A stretch of DNA of 64,000 nucleotides from Saprospiraceae bacterium (lineage in GTDB: Bacteria > Bacteroidota > Bacteroidia > Chitinophagales > Saprospiraceae), in NCBI GenBank assembly GCA_016722295.1, contig JADKGL010000037.1:434001-498000 (forward strand), in the 5' to 3' direction. Shown here piece by piece: positions 35,906 to 45,341 of this stretch; positions within the stretch are counted from its first letter, which is position 1; each line of letters opens with the position of its first letter. The position numbers and the translations under genes are program-made. Below the pieces are notes generated by a model that was not told the DNA's origin, did no database searches, and was given only the letters and a program-made list of their open reading frames with translations.

Positions 35906-38176
35906 TTACTTCAATAATGTGACCATTCTTTTTTCTTCTACAGCTTCTTTGCCTCGAACCTTATATTTTAATGTGTATAAATAAACTCCAGGCGGAACTT
36001 CTTTGCCTGTATTGTCAAATCTACCATTCCATTGTATCTCTGCATTATTTGTTTTAAAAAGCGTCGACCCCCATCGGTCATAAACGATTAAAGCAAAAGA
36101 TTCGAGTGAATGAATTTGTCCCTTAGGCCCAAAAAATTCATTTTTGCCATCGCCATTTGGACTAAACGCATTAGGCATAAACAGACTAAAATCCTTATAA
36201 ACTGTCACGAACTGTTCTAATGTATCTGTACATAGGAATCGATCATTAACAATAAGCTTTATGGGATAAGAACCAGTGTCTACAAACTTAAAATTAAGTG
36301 ATTGATCAAAGTAATGTTCATTATCATTCAATATCCAAGTTCTTCCTATTGTATTCTTTGACAAATCTGATAATGTAATTTCAGGATCTTTTAAATTAAT
36401 CAAAAACTTACTGATCATCCATTCTGCTTTCGGAGGATTATAAACCGTGACAATATCATTAAACAAACCTTCCTTATAACATCCATGTGGAGAAGTTACC
36501 TCCATTTTAAGGTGAAATCTTCCAGTATCATTAAATGTGTGCATCACATTAAATCCTGTAGAAATTGTACTATCAGAAAACTTCCAAATAAATTTGTACG
36601 TATTGTCTGTTGGAAAAGAAATATTTTTAAAATTAACTGTCAAAGGAACACAACCTTCACGAACAGTTGGCTCAAAGATTACAACGTTTGGCGCAGGATA
36701 CCATTGCACTGCGGTAGTAGAAGATGATTTACATCCAAAATTATCACTTACTGTATAATTTATATTATACCATCCAGGCCTATAATAATTAATCACAGGG
36801 TCTGGTATAAATGAAGTATAGCCATCTCCTAATGCCCAATTGTGATCAATAATTTTTGAATACGTAGATCCTGCAAAACTTTTAAATGAAACTGGTCCAG
36901 CATTGCAAGTATCAAATTGCACCTTAAAATTTGAACTCAGATCTGGCACGACATTCACTTTAAATTGGATTGTATCACTACAATTTGAACCAGGATTGAG
37001 TATCATTCTCCCATTATGAAATCCACCTTCCTTAAAATTAATCAAAGGCGCCCAATCGTACGATGTATCTATACCACCTCCATTTTCATAAGTCCAAATC
37101 AAACTAGTGATAAAAGATTGCTTATAACTATTATTCACCATTTGAAGTTGATTACTTCCACAAAGAAGCACGTCAAATTCTTTTTTGGCAACTAAATTTC
37201 CATTTTGTATACCTCCTACAACAGTTCCCTCACAACTTGCCACATTGAACTGAAAATCCCGTCTCAGTTTAGATAATAGAACACCACTGCGATATTCACT
37301 TACACAAACTCCCACAACAAACTGGCCTATCTCTGTCGGTTCTCCACTGATGACTCCTGTAATATTATCAATGGTCACTCTAGGATTGCCTCCCAAAGGA
37401 TAAGCATAAGTATAATTTGGTGCTTTGAATGATACTGGTGTAAAAGGTGGTGGACAATCAGGTGTTGGAATTACACTATTGCAACCATTTCCATTTCGAC
37501 CTCCACCAGCTAGAGGCTCACAAAATTCATAAATCAATAAATCGCCTTCCTTATCTATAGCTGAGTGGTCAAATTTTAAAAAATTATTTACACAAACCAC
37601 AGTAGGTGGAAAATTTTGAAATTTAGGACTGCTGTTACATGTCTTTTGTGATTCCGGATGAATTGAAATAGTGAAAGTAGCACCTGTTGCTTCTGGCGTT
37701 AAAATATTTGTAATTGTATTATTTCTGCAACATCGCTGCCAAACAATAATATACTCTTGGTTGATAATTGGTAAATCAACAATAGTTTCATACGTGCCAG
37801 ATTCTACACAAATATTGGGTGGTAAAATCAAACATGGATAAACAGGTGGATCAATCGTATCTGGTTCACTAAACAAAGATACGTTAAATTCATTACTACT
37901 TCTTGGACCTTTAACTATATCATAGGCTCCACTTGATGCATTTTTTTTATAAATTGTGAAACCAATTGGATTATCAAAAAGTGCAGCATTTTGGGCATAA
38001 CAATCTCTATATAATTTTATTACAATTTTATAAGACCTCATTGTCGTATCAGAACCATTATTAGCATAACCTAAACATTCATAATACATCTCTCCGCCGA
38101 TAATATGAGCAGCTTTTAGAATCTGACTGGAAACAATAAAAATCAATAGTAAGTAAAAATGATGTCTTACTCTCAT
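35906..38176 (-). CDS. CHU_C / gliding-motility-associated C-terminal domain protein
   Basis: A 756-residue secreted protein with a signal peptide (about 1-22). An N-terminal domain starting AAHIIGGEMYYECLGYANNG and containing YKIVIKLYRDCYAQNAALFD and IVWQRCCRNNTI is typical of large Bacteroidota adhesin-like proteins. PKD-like domains occupy about 430-650 (WALGDGY, WKFSDSTIS). The CHU_C (T9SS type B) tail follows, with FMPNAFSPNGDGKNEFFG, LIVYDRWGSTLFKT, WNGRFDNTGKEVPPGVYLY and a final KRMVTLLK. It is expected to be exported by T9SS and retained at the surface. Its start is 78 bp from the likely rarA start on the other strand. Confidence 0.9.
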   Translation of the reverse strand: MRVRHHFYLLLIFIVSSQILKAAHIIGGEMYYECLGYANNGSDTTMRSYKIVIKLYRDCYAQNAALFDNPIGFTIYKKNASSGAYDIVKGPRSSNEFNVSLFSEPDTIDPPVYPCLILPPNICVESGTYETIVDLPIINQEYIIVWQRCCRNNTITNILTPEATGATFTISIHPESQKTCNSSPKFQNFPPTVVCVNNFLKFDHSAIDKEGDLLIYEFCEPLAGGGRNGNGCNSVIPTPDCPPPFTPVSFKAPNYTYAYPLGGNPRVTIDNITGVISGEPTEIGQFVVGVCVSEYRSGVLLSKLRRDFQFNVASCEGTVVGGIQNGNLVAKKEFDVLLCGSNQLQMVNNSYKQSFITSLIWTYENGGGIDTSYDWAPLINFKEGGFHNGRMILNPGSNCSDTIQFKVNVVPDLSSNFKVQFDTCNAGPVSFKSFAGSTYSKIIDHNWALGDGYTSFIPDPVINYYRPGWYNINYTVSDNFGCKSSSTTAVQWYPAPNVVIFEPTVREGCVPLTVNFKNISFPTDNTYKFIWKFSDSTISTGFNVMHTFNDTGRFHLKMEVTSPHGCYKEGLFNDIVTVYNPPKAEWMISKFLINLKDPEITLSDLSKNTIGRTWILNDNEHYFDQSLNFKFVDTGSYPIKLIVNDRFLCTDTLEQFVTVYKDFSLFMPNAFSPNGDGKNEFFGPKGQIHSLESFALIVYDRWGSTLFKTNNAEIQWNGRFDNTGKEVPPGVYLYTLKYKVRGKEAVEEKRMVTLLK

Positions 38177-38254
38177 AAGTCCAAAAATAAGATCATTTTT
38201 CCAATTTTAAAGAAAAAAAGTGAATTTGAGAGATTTTTCTCTAAAATTGCAGTC

Positions 38255-39523
38255 ATGTTGCCACTTGCTGAAAGGATGAGGCCCAAGAGCCTAAATGAAT
38301 ATATAGGTCAAAGCCATATCATTGGCAAAAATAAAGTACTAAGTCTAGCTTTACAGCAAGGACGTCTACCATCACTTATTTTGTGGGGACCACCTGGTGT
38401 GGGTAAAACCACTTTAGCAAAAATTCTTTCTACAGAACTTAATATACCGTATTTTACCTTAAGTGCGATAGAAGCTGGTGTAAAGGATGTTAGGGAGATG
38501 ATACACAAGGCTGAAAGTTCCAAATTTTTTGGTCAACATTCACCGATACTTTTCATTGATGAAATTCATCGGTTCAATAAAGGCCAACAAGATGCACTTT
38601 TATCGGCAGTAGAAAAAGGAGTAATCACATTAGTTGGCGCTACTACAGAAAACCCCTCATTTGAAATTAATGCGGCACTTTTAAGTCGCTGTCAAGTATA
38701 TGTTTTGAAGCCTTTTTCAAAAGAAGAACTACTTTTATTAACGAATAGAATAATTGAAAAAGATGAGTTATTCAAAGACAAAAAATGTATTCTAGAAGAA
38801 ACGAATTCGCTACTAAATTTAGCAAATGGCGATGCCCGAAAATTATGCAACATTTTAGAATTACTCGGGCATTCAAAAGATAAAGTGATCACCATAACTG
38901 ATGAGATTGTTGAGCAACTTGTACAACAACAAATCTCGAAATATGATAAAAATGGTGAACAACATTATGATATGGCTTCAGCCTTTATAAAATCAATCAG
39001 AGGTTCAGACCCAAATGCTGCAGTGTACTGGATGGCAAGAATGATTCAAGGAGGTGAATCCCCTCGATTTATTGCTCGAAGACTAGTAATCTCTGCTGCA
39101 GAGGATATTGGTTTAGCCAATCCTAATGCACTTTTAATCGCAGAAGCTGCATCTCGTGCAGTAGAATTTGTAGGCTGGCCTGAATCAAGAATTATTCTCT
39201 CTCAAGCTGCAATATATTTAGCCTGTTCAAGTAAATCAAACTCAGCATACTTGGCTATTAATGATGCTATTGATGCTGTTTCGACTTATGGTGATTTGGT
39301 GATTCCACTCCATCTTCGCAATGCTCCTACAAAACTTATGAAATCACTTGATTATGGAAAAAATTATATTTATCCTCATAATGAAACAGGTAATTTTGCA
39401 GTACAGGACTATTTACCAAAAGATATTGAGAACGTAACATTTTACAAACCGCTAAACAATCCTATAGAAGAGAAAGTCAAAGAAAATCTATCTCAAAAAT
39501 GGGGAAAAAAATATGATTACTAA
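38255..39523 (+). CDS. rarA: Replication-associated recombination protein A (RarA/MgsA)
   Basis: An AAA+ clamp-loader-like ATPase acting at stalled forks. Walker A is GPPGVGKTTLA, Walker B is LFIDEIHRFNKGQQDALL, and a sensor-1 like TTENPSFE and the C-terminal tetramerisation region (MARMIQGGESPRFIARRLVI) follow. The frame extends upstream to 38159 and would overlap the divergent CHU_C gene, but homology starts at MLPLAERMRPKSLNEYIGQ. I therefore set the start at the ATG at 38255 (422 residues). An imperfect -7 box (TAAAATTG) lies just before it. Confidence 0.94.
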   Translation: MLPLAERMRPKSLNEYIGQSHIIGKNKVLSLALQQGRLPSLILWGPPGVGKTTLAKILSTELNIPYFTLSAIEAGVKDVREMIHKAESSKFFGQHSPILFIDEIHRFNKGQQDALLSAVEKGVITLVGATTENPSFEINAALLSRCQVYVLKPFSKEELLLLTNRIIEKDELFKDKKCILEETNSLLNLANGDARKLCNILELLGHSKDKVITITDEIVEQLVQQQISKYDKNGEQHYDMASAFIKSIRGSDPNAAVYWMARMIQGGESPRFIARRLVISAAEDIGLANPNALLIAEAASRAVEFVGWPESRIILSQAAIYLACSSKSNSAYLAINDAIDAVSTYGDLVIPLHLRNAPTKLMKSLDYGKNYIYPHNETGNFAVQDYLPKDIENVTFYKPLNNPIEEKVKENLSQKWGKKYDY

Positions 39524-39581
39524 TATTTTGAAATAATGGAGATTAATTTCTGTAAAGCAAATTCAAATCACTAAATTTTAT

Positions 39582-39589
39582 TATTTTTG
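39582..39589 (+). promoter_or_regulatory. -7 box for the acyl-CoA dehydrogenase gene
   Basis: TATTTTTG, matching TAnnTTTG, 16 bp before the ATG at 39606. It lies in an AT-rich tract, so moderate confidence. Confidence 0.4.
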
Positions 39590-39605
39590 CCTAAATTTAT
39601 ACGGC

Positions 39606-40748
39606 ATGCCAATTTCTAATACAGAAAATTTAAACTTGATTAAACAAAGTGCAAGAGATTTTGCAGAGAGTTTTATTCGTCCACATATTATGGAATGGGA
39701 TGAAAGTCAAGAGTTTCCTATGGATGTAATGCATAAATTGGGTGAACATGGCTTCCTAGGGGTATTAGTTCCAGAAGCTTATGGAGGCTCGGGATTAGGA
39801 TATCAAGAATATATTACGGTAATAGATGAAATATCAAAAGTGTGTGGTTCCATAGGCCTATCTGTTGCTGCACATAATTCCTTATGTACAGGTCATATAA
39901 TGAGTTTTGGAAATGAACAACAAAAACAAAAATATCTACCTTTATTAGCTACTGGCAAATGGATTGGCGCTTGGGGCTTAACCGAAGCAAACACTGGTTC
40001 AGATGCCATTAGAATGCAATGTGTTGCGACAAAAGATGGAAATGATTGGGTAATCAACGGTACAAAAAATTGGATTACACATGGAAAATCTGGACATGTA
40101 GCAGTAGTGATTGCGCGTACTGGAGATTTATTGGATAGTAAAGGTATGACAGCCTTTATAGTTGAAAGAGGAACAAAGGGGTTTGCAGCAGGCAAAAAAG
40201 AAAATAAGCTCGGAATGAGAGCTTCCGAAACAGCTGAGATGGTTTTTACAGATTGTAGAATTCCTGAAGAAAATGTATTGGGCGAAGTTGGTGATGGTTT
40301 TGTTCAAGCAATGAAAATTTTGGATGGAGGAAGAATTAGTATAGCATCACTTTCATTAGGTATTGCAAGAGGAGCCTATGAAGCTTCTGTAAAATATGCA
40401 AAAGAGAGACAACAGTTTGGTCAACCAATAGCAAATTTCCAAGGTATAAGTTTCAAATTGGCTGACATGGCCATGAAAATTGAAGCTGCTGAACTACTTA
40501 CTAGACAAGCTGGTAAGATGAAGGACAAGAAGCAAAAAATGACCAAAGAAGCTGCAATGGCAAAATATTACGCATCAGAGATCTGTGTTCAAATCGCAAC
40601 AGATGCTGTTCAGATTTTTGGTGGTTATGGCTATACCAAAGATTTTCCAGTGGAGAAATTCTTTAGAGATTCGAAACTTTGCACAATCGGTGAAGGGACT
40701 TCAGAAATCCAAAAATTAGTAATTTCACGAGAAGCATTGAAGGAATAA
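39606..40748 (+). CDS. Acyl-CoA dehydrogenase (short/medium-chain type)
   Basis: An FAD enzyme of 380 residues that introduces the alpha-beta double bond in acyl-CoA and passes electrons to ETF. The flavin-contact stretch WGLTEANTGSDA is present, then the substrate-binding region KLGMRASETAEMVFTDCRIP. QIFGGYGYTKDFPVEKFFRD and the catalytic base Glu363 in IGEGTSEIQ follow. The Glu position is that of butyryl/short-chain dehydrogenases rather than the isovaleryl type. It stands alone, so substrate chain length is not set by context. Confidence 0.93.
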   Translation: MPISNTENLNLIKQSARDFAESFIRPHIMEWDESQEFPMDVMHKLGEHGFLGVLVPEAYGGSGLGYQEYITVIDEISKVCGSIGLSVAAHNSLCTGHIMSFGNEQQKQKYLPLLATGKWIGAWGLTEANTGSDAIRMQCVATKDGNDWVINGTKNWITHGKSGHVAVVIARTGDLLDSKGMTAFIVERGTKGFAAGKKENKLGMRASETAEMVFTDCRIPEENVLGEVGDGFVQAMKILDGGRISIASLSLGIARGAYEASVKYAKERQQFGQPIANFQGISFKLADMAMKIEAAELLTRQAGKMKDKKQKMTKEAAMAKYYASEICVQIATDAVQIFGGYGYTKDFPVEKFFRDSKLCTIGEGTSEIQKLVISREALKE

Positions 40749-40823
40749 ACTGAGGAAAATTTACCGAATCACTAATTCTAAAATAGATTTTTTGTTGAAA
40801 AATTAAATAATCTATTCCTTTTC

Positions 40824-41054
40824 CTATCTATTCGTAATATTTTTAATTTGATCTACTAATCCTGGAGATACACTAGGTCGACTTACATGTGCTTTAATTT
40901 TTTCACGGATCAATCGTTCACGTTGCAAGGCTTCTGGGCCATTTGGGTGGCTTTGTATTTCATTAAATATATTTTCCTTTTCATGGGTTTGGGCATCATT
41001 CTCAAAATACTTAGAGATTCTTCTTCTTAATTCTGTAAAATTAAAATCTTCCAT
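40824..41054 (-). CDS. Small anti-sigma-like protein
   Basis: A 76-residue soluble, mostly helical protein placed 37 bp after the ECF sigma gene on the same strand. The C-terminal SRPSVSPGLVDQIKNI resembles the tail of short Bacteroidota anti-sigma factors. It has none of the His/Cys residues of a zinc anti-sigma domain and no membrane segment, so if it holds the sigma factor it must do so in the cytoplasm without zinc. The frame also opens at a TTG at 41060, and the ATG at 41054 is preferred. The role is inferred mainly from position. Confidence 0.6.
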   Translation of the reverse strand: MEDFNFTELRRRISKYFENDAQTHEKENIFNEIQSHPNGPEALQRERLIREKIKAHVSRPSVSPGLVDQIKNITNR

Positions 41055-41091
41055 AATCAACGATTTTTAAATAATTCTTTCATTGTTTTTT

Positions 41092-41685
41092 TTATTCTTG
41101 TAAGTCTTCTTCTCCTCTTTGATCCTTATATCCCATCGATGAAGCATAATGCTTCAATTTATCTTTTAACATATTCCTCGCTCGGAATAATCGACTTCGA
41201 ACAGTTCCAATTGGGATGTCAATTATCTTTGAAATCTCTTCATAAGTGAATCCTTCGATATCACATAAAAGTATAACTGTCCGAAAGTCTATCGGTAAGG
41301 CATTAACTGCTGAACTTACCTCATCACCCATCATCTCATCAAATATTTCTTCTCTGAGATCGAAGTAACTACTCATATTACTACTTTCATCACCGTCTTG
41401 ATAGCCTACGACTTCTTCATAATCAACTTGAGTAGGTCGCTTATTTTTTTTGCGATACTGGTTGATATATGCATTCTTTAATATCTTAAACAACCAAGCT
41501 TTCGCATTAGTTCCCTCTTCGTACTTTTCTATAAATCTAAATGCTTTGAGATAGGTTTCTTGTACTAAATCCTGCGCATCCTCTTCATTATAAGTCAAGT
41601 GAAAGGCGAATGTATTCAATCCATCAATATGGGGCAAAAACTCCTCCTCGAAGAGTTTTTCGGGGCTTCTTTTTTCCTGATCCAA
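41092..41685 (-). CDS. ECF RNA polymerase sigma factor
   Basis: A 197-residue ECF sigma. Region 2 shows YNEEDAQDLVQETYLKAFRF and KAWLFKILKNAYINQYRKKN. A longish acidic linker (DYEEVVGYQDGDESSNMSSY) precedes region 4 with ALPIDFRTVILLCDIEGFTY, EEISKIIDIPIGTVRSRLFR and ARNMLKDKL. It resembles the widely conserved sigma factor, SigE/RpoE-like, that Bacteroidota use for envelope or redox stress. The neighbouring small protein is its likely regulator. Confidence 0.92.
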   Translation of the reverse strand: MDQEKRSPEKLFEEEFLPHIDGLNTFAFHLTYNEEDAQDLVQETYLKAFRFIEKYEEGTNAKAWLFKILKNAYINQYRKKNKRPTQVDYEEVVGYQDGDESSNMSSYFDLREEIFDEMMGDEVSSAVNALPIDFRTVILLCDIEGFTYEEISKIIDIPIGTVRSRLFRARNMLKDKLKHYASSMGYKDQRGEEDLQE

Positions 41686-41854
41686 CGCTACGTAATATTT
41701 TTACAAAGAAAGTCAAATTCTTTGATTTTTAAATGAAATATAAGGCCTAACATCAAGTATTTATCAATATTAAGCTAAGAAATCTCGATAAAACCAATAT
41801 TTATTTCAAAATTGCGTTTTATGATATTAATTTAATTCTAGTTAAACGTAAAAA

Positions 41855-42625
41855 ATGCTTACTAAATTTTATTTTTTATGCTCGATGTGCTTGATTTGTA
41901 TTTTTGGTTCAACTCCATCGTATAGTCAAGATCACAGTTCAGGTGAAATCATATACAAAACCAAAATGCGATGGGCAAAAGTTGTTCAAACACTACCCTA
42001 TCTTAGCAAAGAAGAAAAAGATCGAGTCTTGATGACTTGGGGAAAAGATGAAGATGATGAACAAGGGACGAAATACATATTACAATGGGAAAACAAGAAA
42101 ACTATATACACTTTTAAACCCACAATTGCGGCAGAAGAAGAACACAATTACAGTTGGAGAAAGAATATGTATTATTTAACTCGAGATTATACAACAAATA
42201 TAAGTCAAGATTTAAAAGAAACATTGGGAAAAACATATCTCATAGAAGATCACAACATTAAACCAAAATGGAAAATCCTCAATGAAATAAAAGAAGTATC
42301 CGGCTATATTTGCATGAAGGCTGAGACCATAGACACTGTAAAAGATCAAAAAATTATCGCATGGTTTACTGATCAAATCCCGCTCTCATATGGACCAGCT
42401 GAATACAATGGGCTTCCTGGAGTTATATTAGAAATAAATAAAAATGATGGCAATCTTGTAATTGTAGCTGATGAAATTCATCTAGGAAAAAAAACTACGA
42501 CGCTGAAACAAGTAAAAATGAAGGGAAAGAAGATCAAACAAGCACAGTTTAATGAACTAATCTCAAAGCATATTGTCGAGAGTATCAAATCTCAAAGAAA
42601 TCCCTACTGGTCAATTGATTATTGA
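41855..42625 (+). CDS. GLPGLI-family secreted protein
   Basis: A 256-residue exported protein (signal peptide about 1-25, ending SYSQ) with the family hallmark written here as YNGLPGVILEI (near residue 190) after a WFTDQIPLSYGP stretch. The family is abundant in Bacteroidota, beta-rich, and has no established function. It is convergent with the NamZ gene, and a perfect hairpin lies between them. Confidence 0.85.
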   Translation: MLTKFYFLCSMCLICIFGSTPSYSQDHSSGEIIYKTKMRWAKVVQTLPYLSKEEKDRVLMTWGKDEDDEQGTKYILQWENKKTIYTFKPTIAAEEEHNYSWRKNMYYLTRDYTTNISQDLKETLGKTYLIEDHNIKPKWKILNEIKEVSGYICMKAETIDTVKDQKIIAWFTDQIPLSYGPAEYNGLPGVILEINKNDGNLVIVADEIHLGKKTTTLKQVKMKGKKIKQAQFNELISKHIVESIKSQRNPYWSIDY

Positions 42626-42631
42626 CTAGTG

Positions 42632-42647
42632 ATTGACATTTGTCAAT
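42632..42647. terminator. Hairpin between convergent genes
   Basis: ATTGACA-TT-TGTCAAT is a perfect 7-bp inverted repeat placed 6 bp after the GLPGLI stop and 18 bp before the end of the convergent NamZ gene. A direct repeat GTCAATTGAT (42610, 42642) overlaps it. It lacks a long T tract, so it is a weak bidirectional terminator candidate. Confidence 0.45.
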
Positions 42648-42665
42648 TGATATTGATCGATAAAT

Positions 42666-43892
42666 TTAGTCTTTATAAATTAAATACTTTTTTCGAATTT
42701 GTTTAAACTCTTTGAGTTTTGGCTGCCAAGATTTTCTAATATCTGACTCTTTTACTCCTGCTTTCACTTGCAATCTTAATTCCTCTGTTCCTGCAAGTTT
42801 ATCAAAAAACAAATTCTTTAGAAAAAAATCATTTGATTTTCCTAGCTTCTTATAACTATCAAGTAAATAAGACAACTGGATAGCTCCAGTAGAACGAATC
42901 TCTTCATTTGAAATTCCTTGCAAACTTACAGCGTGACAAAGTATAGATTCATGAGGTGGATCTAAAGCCCCTGGTCTGTCAATTGGCGTATAACTGGTAT
43001 CCAAGACAGGAAAATCGGGATGACCATAAATTTGAAATGGTGCAGTAGTCCCACGACCTAAACTAACAGAAGTCCCTTCAAAAAGACAAATCGAAGGATA
43101 AAGCAATATAGATTTCTCATTAGGTAAATTAGGTGAAGGTTTATCTTGCAAAACAACTCGATCGCTATGAGTATAATGCAAACAACTTACAATCTTCATT
43201 TGCAACTTATTGCTAGCTCCAATCCATTTCTCACCTTGAATCATTTGAGCTAATTCACCAATAGTCATCCCATAAACTATTGGGATAGGATGCATACCTA
43301 CGAAGGATGAATACTTCATATTCAATACTGGTCCATCAACATAATGAGCATTGGGATTTGGTCGATCTAATACTATTAATTGTTTTCCATTTTCTGCACA
43401 AGCCTCCATTACATAATGCAATGTTGAGATATAAGTAAAAAATCGAACACCTACATCTTGAATATCAAACAATACAACTTCTACATTTGCTAAATCTTCT
43501 GGCATAGGTTTTTTCCTTTTGCCATATAAAGAAATTAAAGGAACACCAGTCTTTTGGTCCTTTTGATCTTTAATAATAGCACCTGCAGACATATCCCCTC
43601 GAAATCCATGCTCGGGAGCAAATACTTTAGTAACTTTAATCTTTTGAGCTAATAATGTATCTAATAAATGTACACCATTCACCAAAGAAGTATGATTGAC
43701 GACCAACGCGACTTTTTTATTTTGAAGAATTGGTAAATATTCACTCATTCTTTGGGCTCCAACGATTACTTTTGTTTGACTTAATGGTGGATTTGTCTGC
43801 ATCGAAGTCTGATGTATCGTTTTCTTCAACCCATAGGATTGGCAAGAAATAAATAAAAACATCACTAAAGTACTAAATGGATTCAAGATCAT
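42666..43892 (-). CDS. Exo-beta-N-acetylmuramidase NamZ family (DUF1343)
   Basis: A 408-residue exported protein of the DUF1343 family, whose Bacillus member removes terminal N-acetylmuramic acid from peptidoglycan fragments. The family core is visible in LVVNHTSLVNGVHLLDTLLA, VFAPEHGFRGDMSAG, LFDIQDVGVRFFTYISTLHY, DRPNPNAHYVDGP and GMTIGELAQMIQGEKWI. An N-terminal hydrophobic segment (about 3-18, ending at a Cys) suggests a lipoprotein or signal peptide. Its ATG shares two bases with the ATG of the divergent exonuclease gene. A role in cell-wall recycling is inferred from the family. Confidence 0.88.
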   Translation of the reverse strand: MILNPFSTLVMFLFISCQSYGLKKTIHQTSMQTNPPLSQTKVIVGAQRMSEYLPILQNKKVALVVNHTSLVNGVHLLDTLLAQKIKVTKVFAPEHGFRGDMSAGAIIKDQKDQKTGVPLISLYGKRKKPMPEDLANVEVVLFDIQDVGVRFFTYISTLHYVMEACAENGKQLIVLDRPNPNAHYVDGPVLNMKYSSFVGMHPIPIVYGMTIGELAQMIQGEKWIGASNKLQMKIVSCLHYTHSDRVVLQDKPSPNLPNEKSILLYPSICLFEGTSVSLGRGTTAPFQIYGHPDFPVLDTSYTPIDRPGALDPPHESILCHAVSLQGISNEEIRSTGAIQLSYLLDSYKKLGKSNDFFLKNLFFDKLAGTEELRLQVKAGVKESDIRKSWQPKLKEFKQIRKKYLIYKD

Positions 43893-45291
43893 GACAAATG
43901 AATATAAATTTGCAGTTATAGATATCGAAACAACTGGAGCAATTTTTCAAAGGGACAAAATTATTGAAATCGCTATAATAATTATTGAAAATGGAAAAGA
44001 AACTTCAAGATATTCAACTTTAATTAATCCAGAACGAAGTATTCCTATAGAAATTACCCGAATCACTGGAATAAACAATGATATGATAGCCCAAAGTCCT
44101 AAATTTTATGAAGTTGCAAAAGAAATTATCCAATACACAGAATCCTGTATCTTCGTAGCTCACAATGTACATTTTGATTATAGTTTTATTCAGTATGAAT
44201 TTGAGCAACTTGGGTACAATTATCAAAGGAAAAAACTCTGCACCTTACAACTTAGCAAAAGAAACTTTAAAGGCTTGCATTCCTATAGTTTGGGTAATCT
44301 AATAAATTATTTTGACATTCAAGTTGAACATCGACATCGTGCATTGGATGATGCTTATGCTTCATCTGTCCTTCTATTAAAAATACTAGATTTAAATATA
44401 GATTATAGTCTCAACGAACCAGCAATCAAAAGTTTGCTAAAAGACATCAAATATCCTCCAAATGTTAATCCATCAATTATCTCTAATCTACCAGAAAAAT
44501 GTGGGGTTTACACTATGCGAAACGAACATGGAGACCCCGTTTATATAGGAAAAAGTAAAAATATCCATGGTAGGATTCAACAACACTTTGCACAAATGGA
44601 TAGCAAAACAAATAAAATGCATATCCTCGTTCACGATATTGATTTTGAACTTACTGGCAGTGAACTCATGGCTTCTTTAGTAGAGTCAAAATCGATAAAA
44701 CAATATAGTCCAGAAATTAACAAGGCGCAACGGAATAAAAAAGAATCAATTTGTATATATTACACATTGCACGATCGAGGTTTTTATCAACTGAAGTCAG
44801 AACATATTGACATATATAAACAGGATGTCGAATATATCATACGCTATAGTGCTTCAAAAAATATTGCAAAAAATATGATCTCTTTTTTAATTACTAAATA
44901 CCAATTGTGCCAAAGTGCAAATCAAACGAAAAGCACAAAATTCTCCATTTGTGCAGAACGATTAAACAACGAATGTTTTGGAATCTGTGAAGGCAAAGAA
45001 GATCAAGAAGTATACAATCAAAGGTTCTTAACGATGATAGAAGAGAACACAAGTCTTTTCGACCGAAATTTTATCCTTTACGACAAAGGAAGAAGGTCGC
45101 AAGAGATGAGCTGTATCGTAATAAAAGACGGCTACTGTAGGGCCATAGGATATTTGAATATTGAGGAAAGCTACCCTACTGTCGAATCAATAATGGATGA
45201 ATTAAGTCCTTATAAAGGCTCGATAGAAACTAATTCAATTATTCGAACTTTTATCAAAAATAATCCCAAAATAAAATTGAAATACTTTTAA
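43891..45291 (+). CDS. DnaQ-like exonuclease fused to a GIY-YIG (UvrC-N/Cho-like) nuclease
   Basis: A 466-residue two-nuclease protein. Residues 5-165 form a DEDDh 3'-5' exonuclease of the PolIII-epsilon type (AVIDIETTG with Asp11 and Glu13, and the closing HRHRALDDAYAS). From about 200 there is a GIY-YIG domain (CGVYTMRNEHGDPVYIGKSK) like the UvrC N-terminus or Cho, and a C-terminal domain with a Cys-containing stretch (NNECFGICEGKEDQEVYNQR). The combination is known from several phyla and should cut damaged DNA strands and trim ends. The ATG at 43891 lies inside CATG shared with the NamZ start. Confidence 0.9.
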   Translation: MTNEYKFAVIDIETTGAIFQRDKIIEIAIIIIENGKETSRYSTLINPERSIPIEITRITGINNDMIAQSPKFYEVAKEIIQYTESCIFVAHNVHFDYSFIQYEFEQLGYNYQRKKLCTLQLSKRNFKGLHSYSLGNLINYFDIQVEHRHRALDDAYASSVLLLKILDLNIDYSLNEPAIKSLLKDIKYPPNVNPSIISNLPEKCGVYTMRNEHGDPVYIGKSKNIHGRIQQHFAQMDSKTNKMHILVHDIDFELTGSELMASLVESKSIKQYSPEINKAQRNKKESICIYYTLHDRGFYQLKSEHIDIYKQDVEYIIRYSASKNIAKNMISFLITKYQLCQSANQTKSTKFSICAERLNNECFGICEGKEDQEVYNQRFLTMIEENTSLFDRNFILYDKGRRSQEMSCIVIKDGYCRAIGYLNIEESYPTVESIMDELSPYKGSIETNSIIRTFIKNNPKIKLKYF

Positions 45292-45341
45292 TTTCTACAT
45301 TAGATTTGACAAATAAAATATTCTAACTTACAAAGCAAAGA

